In this document: in pieces, positions 8,581 through 16,290 of the stretch
Layout: every line of letters begins with the position of its first letter
Numbering within the stretch: the stretch's first letter is position 1
Origin: YC2-FULL-38-9 sp964629635
Lineage (GTDB): Bacteria > Patescibacteriota > Microgenomatia > UBA1406 > GWC2-37-13
Reading direction: 5' to 3'
DNA: 64,000 bases
Assembly (NCBI GenBank): GCA_964629635.1
Contig: CAZVQS010000002.1
Location: 434,001-498,000 of the forward strand
Position numbers and translations under genes: made by a program
Notes under the pieces: generated by a model
The model's input: only the letters and a program-made list of their open reading frames with translations
Database searches by the model: none
Told to the model about the DNA's origin: nothing

Positions 8581-9258
8581 ATGACTACCCAAATTGTCCT
8601 GGTAGAAGATGACGAAAACATCCGCGTGTTCCTCAATGACTTTCTGACCGAAAAAGGCTTCAGGGTAAAAACCTTCGACCAAGGTTTAAGCGCGCTTGAA
8701 TATATGAAACGCATGCCTCCTGACCTCGTGATACTGGACCTCGGACTGCCGACCGTCAGCGGCGAATCGATATGCAAGGAAATCAAGAAGAATTTTCCCG
8801 ATACCGCGATAATCATACTTACCGCGAAAGATTCGACGGCCGACATCGTCAAAGGCCTGAATCTGGGAGCGGACGACTACCTTACCAAACCGTTCGAAAG
8901 CGATGAGCTGCTTGCGCGCATCCAGGCACGGCTTCGGATCCTGTACAAGAATACCGGCGTCCTGAAAGTGTCGGACCTGGAACTGGATCCGCAGAAAGTG
9001 GAAGTGAAGCGGGCGGGCAAACAGGTACATCTGACTACCCAGGAATTCAAGCTCCTTGAATATCTCATGAACCACAAAAACAAGGTACTTTCCCGGGACA
9101 TGATACTCAACCGCATATGGCTTTATTCCTATGACGTTGATACACGGGTAGTTGACGTATACATCGGATACCTGCGCAAGAAAATCGACGCAGGCCACAA
9201 AAACAAGCTTATCCAGTCCATACGCGGATTCGGGTACTCGCTGCGCGAACCGAACTGA
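8581..9258 (+). CDS. OmpR/PhoB-family response regulator
   Basis: 225 residues. An N-terminal receiver has the acidic pair D10-D11, phospho-acceptor Asp53 (ILDLGLP), Thr81 and Lys103 (LTKPFE). A C-terminal winged-helix DNA-binding domain (about 130-222) carries the family's TTQEFKLLEYL and the RVVDVYIGYLRKKID recognition region. A DNA-binding transcription factor, presumably phosphorylated by a sensor kinase; the only kinase in this window is at 4604. Its promoter holds repeated CTTACAT boxes. A strong terminator follows. Confidence 0.95.
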   Translation: MTTQIVLVEDDENIRVFLNDFLTEKGFRVKTFDQGLSALEYMKRMPPDLVILDLGLPTVSGESICKEIKKNFPDTAIIILTAKDSTADIVKGLNLGADDYLTKPFESDELLARIQARLRILYKNTGVLKVSDLELDPQKVEVKRAGKQVHLTTQEFKLLEYLMNHKNKVLSRDMILNRIWLYSYDVDTRVVDVYIGYLRKKIDAGHKNKLIQSIRGFGYSLREPN

Positions 9259-9270
9259 CCACCACATAAA

Positions 9271-9310
9271 AAAACAGGCAATGTTCTTTCCAAAAGACAT
9301 TGCCTGTTTT
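9271..9310. terminator. Bidirectional intrinsic terminator
   Basis: Perfect 14-bp inverted repeat AAAACAGGCAATGT / ACATTGCCTGTTTT with a 12-nt loop, 13 bp after the regulator's stop. A-rich on the left and T-rich on the right, so it can work in both directions. Confidence 0.85.
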
Positions 9311-9492
9311 CGTATATTGCCGCCGGATCAAACCGATAGAAAAAGAAGGATGAAATCCCTCAAAAGTGTTCTGAACATATGGTATTTGAAAATACTAACG
9401 TACCTAAAGATACGGACACCGTGTATGGAGAGGAGCGTTTGCAGGTAATATGCGGGTAAAAGGACTCTTGTCGGATTATTACACAACTGTTA

Positions 9493-9520
9493 TTGCATCG
9501 CGAATGAAACGGGGTATAGT
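9493..9520 (+). promoter_or_regulatory. Promoter of candidate small RNA
   Basis: TTGCAT (9493-9498), 16-bp spacer, TATAGT (9515-9520). It stands in a stretch with no protein gene and points to the hairpins at 9531-9624. Confidence 0.5.
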
Positions 9521-9526
9521 AGGCAT

Positions 9527-9639
9527 AGTACAGCCGCTCGATAAAAAGGGGACGACGGCTGATACTTAAGGTTTTCCGTTTCTTCACCTCGGGAATACCG
9601 CAAGATTGTGCGGTGATCCCGGGGTTCTTCTGTTTTCTT
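9527..9639 (+). ncRNA. Candidate small RNA or attenuated leader, about 110 nt
   Basis: This part of the 9311-9663 gap has a promoter, two hairpins and a terminator in order. Hairpin 1: CAGCCGCTCG (9531-9540) with CGACGGCTG (9553-9561), one bulged C. Hairpin 2: CCTCGGGA (9587-9594) with TCCCGGGG (9617-9624), enclosing ACCGCA / TGCGGT, followed by TTCTTCTGTTTTCTT. I recognise no Rfam family. It could be a free-standing sRNA or a leader controlling the 41-residue gene that begins 25 bp later. Nothing else is seen in 9311-9490. Confidence 0.4.
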
Positions 9640-9663
9640 ACCCGGTTATTACTCTGCCCAATT

Positions 9664-9789
9664 ATGATTCATATCATGAAGATTCAAGTTTCGATCACCA
9701 AGGACGCAACGATCCGCTGGCTGCCCTTCATGATAGGCTTTGCCATGACGGCCGCATGGACGATCCTTTTCAAGATCATATCGGCCTAA
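9664..9789 (+). CDS. Small membrane protein, 41 residues
   Basis: A short frame from ATG 9664 to TAA 9787-9789 encodes MIHIMKIQVSITKD, then one hydrophobic helix (about residues 18-38: WLPFMIGFAMTAAW, TILFKII). No Shine-Dalgarno was found; an internal ATG at 9676 could be the start. It sits between a terminator-ended RNA candidate and two more small membrane proteins, so a role in the same envelope-stress set is plausible but unproven. Confidence 0.4.
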   Translation: MIHIMKIQVSITKDATIRWLPFMIGFAMTAAWTILFKIISA

Positions 9790-9876
9790 GGACACTTCTT
9801 ACCCCGTTTGGATGAATGCTTAACCTGCACTATAGCCCTTGTGACGTATTATGGCTATTATCAGTTTTGCAGCATT

Positions 9877-10107
9877 ATGAATTCATTTGACGTACTCAAC
9901 TACGCGGTTACTTTTCTTCTCATTGTCGCTAGCATCGGAATCATCGTGGTCACGGTAGTCTTTACCGGTACGCTGCTTCTCCTGCGCGAAGTGCTCATGA
10001 AAGCGCGGCAGTTCATGATGAAAGCCGTATACGTTGAGGAGCAGGCGAAACGGGGAGCGCTCCATTTCGTGTTAAACGTATTGGATTTATTTTCAGAAAG
10101 GAGGTGA
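9877..10107 (+). CDS. Small membrane protein, YtxG/DUF948-like by context
   Basis: 76 residues from ATG 9877. One long hydrophobic helix (about 8-34) is followed by an amphipathic, charged helix (REVLMKARQFMMKAV). A longer frame from 9808 adds 23 residues with no family feature. The arrangement is like YtxG (DUF948), which in Firmicutes sits beside YtxH, and a YtxH-like gene follows after 5 bp. Assignment rests on topology and that neighbour, not on a clear motif. Confidence 0.55.
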   Translation: MNSFDVLNYAVTFLLIVASIGIIVVTVVFTGTLLLLREVLMKARQFMMKAVYVEEQAKRGALHFVLNVLDLFSERR

Positions 10108-10112
10108 AACAT

Positions 10113-10385
10113 ATGTTCTGCTGGGGAGAAAGAAAACGCAACACGACCGACATGGTCGGAAATATCGTAATGGGAGCCGCCTTGGGTGCGACTATTGCGA
10201 TACTGACAGACCGGCGCCGCCGTGAGGAAATCCGTCAAACCGTCAAGGAATGGCTTGACCAGGGCGCGGAAAAAGTGAACGAAATGCAGGAATCCGCCGG
10301 CCGCATCAAAAAAGCAGTACAAAAGGAAGTCAAAAAGGAGGACCGGGAGGAGACTCCCGATCTGGGCGGCCCTATCGAAGTCTAA
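10113..10385 (+). CDS. YtxH-like protein
   Basis: 90 residues from ATG 10113, preceded by the strong Shine-Dalgarno AGAAAGGAGGTGA at the correct distance, one of few such sites here. GTG 10104 lies inside that site and is rejected. A glycine-rich membrane segment (NIVMGAALGATIAILTDRRRRE) is followed by a long charged amphipathic helix, the YtxH pattern. YtxH-family proteins are membrane-tethered and often stress-induced, with unclear function. Pairs with the gene at 9877. Confidence 0.7.
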   Translation: MFCWGERKRNTTDMVGNIVMGAALGATIAILTDRRRREEIRQTVKEWLDQGAEKVNEMQESAGRIKKAVQKEVKKEDREETPDLGGPIEV

Positions 10386-10391
10386 GGCTCC

Positions 10392-11645
10392 TCAGGTCCC
10401 TTCTTTCCAGGAACTCAGGTACTTCTTCTGGTTCGCGGTAAGGGAATCGATCGCGATCCCTTCGGCTTTCAGTTTGAGGCGGGCGATTTCGTAGTCGAGC
10501 GATTCGGGAAGCTGGTGCACGTCGTTAGTCAATGTCCCCCGGTTCTTCCAGATGAACTCGCACGAAAGCGCCTGGCCGGCAAAACTCATGTCCATGACGG
10601 ATGCCGGATGACCTTCTGCGGAGGCAAGGTTGACGAGACGTCCCTGTGCAAGCAGGTAAATGCTTTTGCCGCCCATATCGTATTCTTCAACGAACGGACG
10701 CACTTCCGTAACTTTTTTTGACATTTTTTTCAGGGCCGTCTTGTTTATCTCCACGTCAAAATGCCCTGAGTTGGCAAGTATGAGCCCGTGTTTCGCGTTT
10801 GCGAGGTGTTCTTCATCGACCACATGCTTGTTGCCCGTAACCGTCACAAGGACATCCGCTTTTCTGATGGCCTGTTTCAGCTTCATGACTTCAAACCCGT
10901 CCATGCGCGCCTCAAGCGCCTTGATCGCGTCCACTTCCGTGACTACGACATGCGCCCCCATTCCGCGCGCCCGCATGGCAAGTCCGCGTCCGCACCAGCC
11001 GTAGCCTGCGACCACGAACGTGCGCCCGGCAAGCAGTATATTGGTTGCGCGTATGACGCCGTCTATCGTCGATTGTCCGGTTCCGTACCGGTTGTCGAAC
11101 AGGTGTTTGGTCTGGTTGTCGTTGACCGCGATGACCGGGATTTTGAGTTCCTTGTCTTTGGCCATGGCTTTCAGTCGGATAACTCCCGTTGTCGTTTCCT
11201 CGGTTGAGCCGACGACGGACTTGAGAAGTTCGGTTCGCTTGCCGTGGATAAGGCCTACCAGGTCAGCTCCGTCGTCCATCGTTGTGTTCGGCTTTTCGTC
11301 AAGTACCGCATTCAGGTGGCTGTAGTAGGTTTTGTTGTCCTCGCCCTTGATCGCGAACACCGGAATCCCGTAATCCTTGACAAGGGATGCGGCAACCGCA
11401 TCGTTGGTCGAAAGGGGATTGCTCGCGCAAAGGAACACCTGCGCGCCGCCCGCTTTCAGGGTGATGGCAAGGTTCGCGGTTTCGGATGTTACATGGAGGC
11501 ATGCGGCCAGTTTCACTCCGGACAGTGGCTTGCCCTGGGAAAACCGTTCGCGGATAAGCTTGAGGACCGGCATATCCCGGCCTGCCCATTCGATAAGTTT
11601 TTTGCCCGCGGGTGCGAGCTTAGTGTCGAGAACGTCGTACTTCAT
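10392..11645 (-). CDS. ahcY: Adenosylhomocysteinase
   Basis: Hydrolyses S-adenosylhomocysteine to adenosine and homocysteine, removing the inhibitor of methyltransferases. The 417 residues match the prokaryotic short form. Visible motifs: TMDDGADL (about 125), GSTEETTTGV (about 155), the substrate/NAD region NRYGTGQST (about 185), Rossmann GYGWCGRG (about 215), LVTVTGNKHV and ANSGHFDVEI. Starts 10 bp after the adenosine kinase stop; with metK it forms a SAM-recycling operon under the riboswitch at 13862-14000. Confidence 0.96.
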   Translation of the reverse strand: MKYDVLDTKLAPAGKKLIEWAGRDMPVLKLIRERFSQGKPLSGVKLAACLHVTSETANLAITLKAGGAQVFLCASNPLSTNDAVAASLVKDYGIPVFAIKGEDNKTYYSHLNAVLDEKPNTTMDDGADLVGLIHGKRTELLKSVVGSTEETTTGVIRLKAMAKDKELKIPVIAVNDNQTKHLFDNRYGTGQSTIDGVIRATNILLAGRTFVVAGYGWCGRGLAMRARGMGAHVVVTEVDAIKALEARMDGFEVMKLKQAIRKADVLVTVTGNKHVVDEEHLANAKHGLILANSGHFDVEINKTALKKMSKKVTEVRPFVEEYDMGGKSIYLLAQGRLVNLASAEGHPASVMDMSFAGQALSCEFIWKNRGTLTNDVHQLPESLDYEIARLKLKAEGIAIDSLTANQKKYLSSWKEGT

Positions 11646-11655
11646 AGGAAATAAG

Positions 11656-12642
11656 TTATAAACTTTTTAATCTTTTATTGAGCTCCCGTTTGGGAATGGT
11701 ATAGCTTACGGTACCGTAGTGTTCTATGGCAAAACTTGCCGTGGCGTTTCCCGTTTTGAGGGCCTCGGGAATTGTGCAGCCCATGGCGACCGCGGACATG
11801 AACCCGCCGCGCCAGGCGTCTCCCGCACCGGTCGGATCGGCGACATCGGCCGCATCATATGCCGGAACCGTAATATTATTTTTTCCGTCCTCGTACCTGA
11901 CGCCCTGCGCGCCGAGCGTCGTGATGACCGCGACTCCTATGGCATTGAGGTCGGCAACGCGTTTTCCGATGCGCTTGAGGATCATTGCGATTTCATAATC
12001 GTTGCCGATAAGGTACCGGCAGTGCTTAACTCCTGTCCAGAGATCCTTGTCCGCGATCCAGGACAGGGACATGCCGACATCATACAGGTAGGGGATTTTG
12101 TGTTTGACCGCAAACGCCTGAAAAGACAAAAGCGCTTCCGGATGGGTTGCGGATATGATCATGAGGCTGTCTTTATTGACGTATTTCCGGCAGTCGACGT
12201 CTTTGCCCCGGATGCTGGCGCCGTAGTAATAGCCCCAGATCTGGTTGTCCGTTTTGTCCGTGATGACCGTTCCTGTCGAGCAATAGAGCCGTTTGTCCCG
12301 GATGATTCCCCGGGCATCAATACGGTTTTTCCTGAAGAACCGCAGGTGTTCGGCCCCGTCCCTGCCCAATCCCCCAAGTACCCGTACATCCGGTTTTGCC
12401 CCCCCGTTTTTTGTGCGCAGGTATTGGCTGGCTGCATACGCTATGTTTGCAGCGATACCGCCGAGTTGCTTTTCGAGGCGGTCCACGACGAAGGAAATGT
12501 TGAGCTGGTGGAGTTTTTCCGGTTCAAGCTGGTCCACGAACCGTTTGGGATAGTCCATTATGACGTCCCAGGAGAGCGATCCGGTAATGATTATGCTGCC
12601 GTATTTCAGTTCCAAGCGCTTATTATTGCATCTTTTCCCCAT
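11656..12642 (-). CDS. Adenosine kinase (PfkB/ribokinase family)
   Basis: 328 residues from ATG 12642; an extension to 12756 runs into the metK end and is unlikely. The N-terminus (IIITGSLSWDVIMDYP..F, then HQLNISFVVDRLEKQLGG) strongly resembles mycobacterial-type adenosine kinase. A PfkB-1 region (GGIAANIAYAASQ, about 64) and the PfkB-2 signature with catalytic Asp (DPTGAGDAWRGGF, about 272) are present. Placement between metK and ahcY makes adenosine, released by AhcY, the expected substrate: adenosine + ATP to AMP + ADP. Confidence 0.88.
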   Translation of the reverse strand: MGKRCNNKRLELKYGSIIITGSLSWDVIMDYPKRFVDQLEPEKLHQLNISFVVDRLEKQLGGIAANIAYAASQYLRTKNGGAKPDVRVLGGLGRDGAEHLRFFRKNRIDARGIIRDKRLYCSTGTVITDKTDNQIWGYYYGASIRGKDVDCRKYVNKDSLMIISATHPEALLSFQAFAVKHKIPYLYDVGMSLSWIADKDLWTGVKHCRYLIGNDYEIAMILKRIGKRVADLNAIGVAVITTLGAQGVRYEDGKNNITVPAYDAADVADPTGAGDAWRGGFMSAVAMGCTIPEALKTGNATASFAIEHYGTVSYTIPKRELNKRLKSL

Positions 12643-12734
12643 CTTTTCAAATAGAATTTCTGTCGCACCCCATTTCCAACCTCGGAGGTTAGGTGAGGCT
12701 GTTTTTGCCCGGTTTCCGCCCAAATCATGCTTGG

Positions 12735-13841
12735 TCAGGATGCGATTCTCTCCCACGGGAACCCGTTCCTGCCGAAATGGCCGTACGCTGCCGTTTCCCG
12801 GTATATGGGCCTGCGAAGGTCCAGCCCTTTAAGTATCCCCGCAACGGACGTGTCCAGAAGCTGCGCCATATAATCCCGGATCGCTTTTGCGGACACGCGT
12901 TCCGTTCCGAATGTTTCCGACTCCTGCATGACCGGCTTTTTCGCGCCGATGAAGTAGGCGAGACGCACCTCGCACCGTTTTGCCAGTTTCGCCGCAACGA
13001 TGTTTTTGGCCAGGTACCGGGCTGCATATGCACCCGAGCGGTCGACTTTGGTGGGGTCTTTGCCGGAAAATGCGCCGCCGCCCACCCGTGCCATGCCGCC
13101 GTACGTATCAACGACGATTTTTCGTCCGGTTACGCCGGTATCCGATGCCGGGCCGCCGACATGCCAGATTCCGGTGCCGTTTACGATCAGGTCTTTCAGT
13201 TTATAAGTCAGGCCGTAAGGAGCCAGGACGTGCTTCACCGCATGTTCAAACAGGTCATCCCGCACTTGCTTGAGTGCGACATCTTCCCGGTGGGGCACCG
13301 CAAGCACGATGGATTTGATTGCTTTGGGCGCTCCGTTATCGTATTCCGCCTCAACCTGCGTTTTTCCGTCCGGCCGCAGGTAGGGGAGAATGCCTTTTTC
13401 CCGCACTTCATCGATCCGTTGGGCAAGCGCATGGGACAATGTGATCGGAAGCGGCATGAACTCCGGCGTTTCGTCGCATGCGTATCCGAACATCATGCCC
13501 TGGTCTCCCGCGCCGTCCGTATCAACGCCTGCAGAAATTTCACGCGACTGGGTGTGGATTTTCACGGTGACCGGAGACATGTGGGTGAATCCGAGCTTCG
13601 GATCGGTGTATCCGAGCTTCTTGACGGTGCTACGCGCGATGTCCGTATACGGCATGGTCCCGTCCACCGTTACTTCGCCCGCGAGCGCCATGAAGTTTTT
13701 TGTCACCATGGTTTCAACCGCAACGCGCGCTTTTTTGTCCTGCGCGAGGGCCGCGTCCAGTATGGCGTCCGAAACCTGGTCGCAAATTTTATCGGGGTGT
13801 CCGCTGCACACGGACTCTGACGTGAAGGAAGAGTGTCTCAT
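12735..13841 (-). CDS. metK: S-adenosylmethionine synthetase
   Basis: Makes SAM from methionine and ATP. The 368 residues are slightly below the usual ~385. Key segments: SGHPDKICDQ with the catalytic His, GAGDQGMMFGYA, the P-loop GGGAFSGKDP followed by KVDRSGAYAARY, and IGAKKPV near the C-terminus. First gene of metK-adenosine kinase-ahcY. A SAM-I-type riboswitch lies directly upstream, so expression should fall when SAM is plentiful. The ATG is preceded by only a weak GGA, and a 6-bp hairpin (CCATTA / TAATGG) between aptamer and ATG could mask it. Confidence 0.97.
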   Translation of the reverse strand: MRHSSFTSESVCSGHPDKICDQVSDAILDAALAQDKKARVAVETMVTKNFMALAGEVTVDGTMPYTDIARSTVKKLGYTDPKLGFTHMSPVTVKIHTQSREISAGVDTDGAGDQGMMFGYACDETPEFMPLPITLSHALAQRIDEVREKGILPYLRPDGKTQVEAEYDNGAPKAIKSIVLAVPHREDVALKQVRDDLFEHAVKHVLAPYGLTYKLKDLIVNGTGIWHVGGPASDTGVTGRKIVVDTYGGMARVGGGAFSGKDPTKVDRSGAYAARYLAKNIVAAKLAKRCEVRLAYFIGAKKPVMQESETFGTERVSAKAIRDYMAQLLDTSVAGILKGLDLRRPIYRETAAYGHFGRNGFPWERIAS

Positions 13842-13861
13842 ACTGTTTCCATTAAATAGTA

Positions 13862-14000
13862 ATGGCCTATCTTTCCAGCCATGCTGGTCGGATTTGGCAC
13901 CGTTCCCGATTTGTTGTCAGGACGGTTGCCGGGCAGATGTGCGCTGAGCCGTTTCTCAGGGAAGCTTGAGCTTCCTTCTGCCGCTCTTGATATCTAGGCG
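13862..14000 (-). promoter_or_regulatory. SAM-I-type (S-box) riboswitch upstream of metK
   Basis: On the minus strand the core S-box elements occur in order: ATCAAGAG after P1; P2 arms GGCAGA / TCTGCC; the conserved GCCCGGCAACC; P3 (CCGT..ACGG); GGTGCCAAATCC; P4 hairpin CCAGC / GCTGG; then AAAGATAG closing P1. The P2 side is longer than usual, with two extra hairpins (GGAAGCT / AGCTTCC and CTGAG / CTCAG), so it may be a SAM-I variant or a related clan member. No T-run follows; the hairpin before the metK ATG suggests translational control. Gene context fits exactly. Confidence 0.92.
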
Positions 14001-14007
14001 TAGCATC

Positions 14008-14013
14008 ATTATA
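14008..14013 (-). promoter_or_regulatory. Extended -10 promoter for the SAM riboswitch-metK transcript
   Basis: Minus-strand TGC-TATAAT, an extended -10. The predicted start near 14001 is at the very 5' edge of the riboswitch. The box lies just outside the stop of the upstream gene (14020). Confidence 0.6.
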
Positions 14014-14019
14014 GCAAAA

Positions 14020-15555
14020 TCATTCTTTTGCCGCATATACCTCATACACGGTCTCGCCGCGGTCTGTAACCGTTTTCAGAAGCTGCGGGCGCATGCGATA
14101 CCGTTTGAGGATTTTGAAGAAGTTCGCGCGCGAGGTCTCGTAAAGCGTCTTGCCCGGCGGATGGAGTACAAACCGCGTCCCCGGCCGGAGAAGATGCTCG
14201 CGGTAAAACCGGTCGTACTCCTTTTCCGGCAGTTTTAACTGGCGGATGTTTTCCCATTCGTTGAAATACTTGTTCCGCTGGCCGGTGGTGACGAGAAGCT
14301 GGGTATGGGTGCCCCAGTCGATCGACACGAACCGGGCATCGGTCTGTTTAGCGTAATCGATCAGTTCGTTTATGGAGTTGGACCAGTACACGTTTCCAGT
14401 TTTTCCGGCAAATGCCTGGATGTGCGTCGCGTAAAGCGCCAGGCTGTAGAACACGATAGCCCCTGCCATGCCCGCGACGGCAATCTGCCGGAACTTCCGG
14501 TTCATCAGACGGGCATACTGCACGATGCCGTAAGCGGCAACAACCGCAAGGGAAGGATACAGATAAATGATATGCCACGCCTCATGGGCCCGGAGCATGA
14601 AATACATCTGGACTATGGACAGGACGCTCAGGGCGAAATGGAACCGCACGTGCGGTCCGGCCCTGCGGTCGCGGCCAGCATGCCATACCCCATACCCGGT
14701 GAAGAAGAGGGGGATCAGGGAAACCAGCGCGTCCCACGAAACCGAGGCGTTTCCGCGCAGGTACTTCAGGAAGAGCGTTCCGTTGAGCAGGTTGAAGGCT
14801 CCCGCAGTCACCCGCCTGAAATGGTCGGAATCAAGGTGGGTAAAGTAATTGAAACTGATGAGGTAAATGAGTACCTGCAGTCCGAGCAGGAAAAACGATA
14901 CGAAAGTGAACCGCCTCAAAAGGGGCGGATATTTGGCAAACACCGGATCGACGAGCTCTTTCCGGTTTATGAAATACGCCGACAGGACGAATGAACTGAT
15001 GAACCAAGCGTAATCCATCTTGTTATAGAACCCGAGAATGAACGCCGTGGCAAGCAGAACCAGATAACGGGAACGCTTTGAAGCGAGGAACCGGTAAAAA
15101 AACGCGAACGCCGCAACCCTGAGGGCAAACGCGATGGCCGAAGGGCCCACGTCAAGCCTGACAAGCGAAATGAAGGCGGGGTTCAGATAGGTGAGAAGAA
15201 CCGATAGGGCCGCGGTCCTGCGGTCCGTAATCCGGCGTACATAGGCGTAAAACAACGGAACCGTAGCTGCTGCAAGCAATACCATGGGTATCCTGACCGA
15301 AGCATAGCTCACCCCGAATAGCGAAAAAATCGGCATGTAAATCCAGGACTTGAGCGCGCCGATATAATAGAAGACATACAGGGGAACCGGCCCGATGCGG
15401 AACATGAGGAACGTCTTGTCGTCGATCCCGCCCAAAGCGGCGTTTGCGAACAGCAGTTCATCATACTGGAATCCGGGAAAGCGGATATACACGATCGCGA
15501 GTCCGATAAACAGGAGAACCGTAAAACACAAAAGGAGGATTTCGCTTTTTTTCAT
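14020..15555 (-). CDS. GT-C membrane glycosyltransferase, PMT/GT39-like
   Basis: 511 residues with about 10-12 membrane helices. The first external loop has the acidic pair typical of lipid-phosphate-sugar-dependent GT-C enzymes (FPGFQYDELLFANAALGG), followed by YIGALKSWIYMPIF. The soluble C-terminal part carries FVSIDWGTHTQLLV. Expected to transfer sugar from a polyprenyl-phosphate donor on the outer face of the membrane. It begins 3 bp after the ABC ATPase and so belongs to the exporter operon. A clear paralogue of the gene at 45873. Confidence 0.82.
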   Translation of the reverse strand: MKKSEILLLCFTVLLFIGLAIVYIRFPGFQYDELLFANAALGGIDDKTFLMFRIGPVPLYVFYYIGALKSWIYMPIFSLFGVSYASVRIPMVLLAAATVPLFYAYVRRITDRRTAALSVLLTYLNPAFISLVRLDVGPSAIAFALRVAAFAFFYRFLASKRSRYLVLLATAFILGFYNKMDYAWFISSFVLSAYFINRKELVDPVFAKYPPLLRRFTFVSFFLLGLQVLIYLISFNYFTHLDSDHFRRVTAGAFNLLNGTLFLKYLRGNASVSWDALVSLIPLFFTGYGVWHAGRDRRAGPHVRFHFALSVLSIVQMYFMLRAHEAWHIIYLYPSLAVVAAYGIVQYARLMNRKFRQIAVAGMAGAIVFYSLALYATHIQAFAGKTGNVYWSNSINELIDYAKQTDARFVSIDWGTHTQLLVTTGQRNKYFNEWENIRQLKLPEKEYDRFYREHLLRPGTRFVLHPPGKTLYETSRANFFKILKRYRMRPQLLKTVTDRGETVYEVYAAKE

Positions 15556-15558
15556 GGG

Positions 15559-16290
15559 CTAGATGAGTTCGGCGTATGTTTTGGTTGCCTCGGTTATGTC
15601 GCCGTAAAAAAGCGCATTGCCCCGGTCAAGCACGAGCCCCTTGTCGCAGTATTTCTCAAGCTGCTCCGGCCCGTGGCTCACCATCACCATGGTGCTGCCG
15701 CTTTTCCGGAACTCTTCCATCCGGCTCAGGCATTTCTGCTGGAACTTCTTGTCGCCGACCGCCAGGATCTCATCGACCAGGAGTATATCGGGAGTCTCCG
15801 CGACCGCCACCGAAAAGGCAAGGCGGGTATACATGCCGGAAGAATAATATTTGATCGGCTGGTCCATGAATTTTTCCAGTTCCGCAAATTCAACTATTTC
15901 CGGATACAGCCGGTCCATCTGCTTTTTCCTGATCCCGAGGATCGAGCCGTTCAGGTACACGTTCTCGCGGCCGGTAAGCTCCGGATGGAATCCTGCGCCC
16001 AGCTCGATGAGCGGCGCGATCCGTCCGTTGACCGTAATGCGGCCGTCGGAGGGCTTGGTCACGCCGGCGATGATCTTGAGAAGCGTAGACTTGCCGGAAC
16101 CGTTCCTTCCGAGTATTCCGAGCGATTCGCCTTTTTTCAGTTCGAAATTCAAATGCGACAGGGCGTCGAATTGGATGACCGTGTCCTGCATGCCGATAAG
16201 GGCAGGCAGGAACTCCTTGAACGTCCGGTGTTTCTGCAGGCGGTACTTTTTGCTGATATTCTCGGCTTTTATCGCCGTATGGTTATACAT
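15559..16290 (-). CDS. Polysaccharide ABC exporter, ATP-binding subunit (Wzt/TagH type)
   Basis: 243 residues from ATG 16290; an upstream extension overlaps the permease and is rejected. Walker A GRNGSGKST, Q-loop region, signature YSSGMYTRLAFS, Walker B DILLVDEILAVGD and switch His in MVSHG are intact. The family energises export of finished polysaccharide or teichoic-acid chains. It lacks the C-terminal glycan-binding domain of long Wzt proteins. Its start overlaps the permease stop by 8 bp. Confidence 0.93.
   Translation of the reverse strand: MYNHTAIKAENISKKYRLQKHRTFKEFLPALIGMQDTVIQFDALSHLNFELKKGESLGILGRNGSGKSTLLKIIAGVTKPSDGRITVNGRIAPLIELGAGFHPELTGRENVYLNGSILGIRKKQMDRLYPEIVEFAELEKFMDQPIKYYSSGMYTRLAFSVAVAETPDILLVDEILAVGDKKFQQKCLSRMEEFRKSGSTMVMVSHGPEQLEKYCDKGLVLDRGNALFYGDITEATKTYAELI

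Noticed and set aside
9311..9490. Search for tmRNA, SRP RNA, RNase P or 6S RNA in the long gap
   Set aside because: None of their conserved cores was recognised; only the hairpin unit at 9527-9639 is supported.
11719..12654. 311-codon plus-strand frame opposite the adenosine kinase
   Set aside because: Antisense of a well-conserved PfkB gene, no recognisable protein features.
12693..13820. Long plus-strand open frame (375 codons) opposite metK
   Set aside because: It is the antisense shadow of a clear metK gene in high-G+C sequence; its translation is Arg/Cys/His-rich with no domain.
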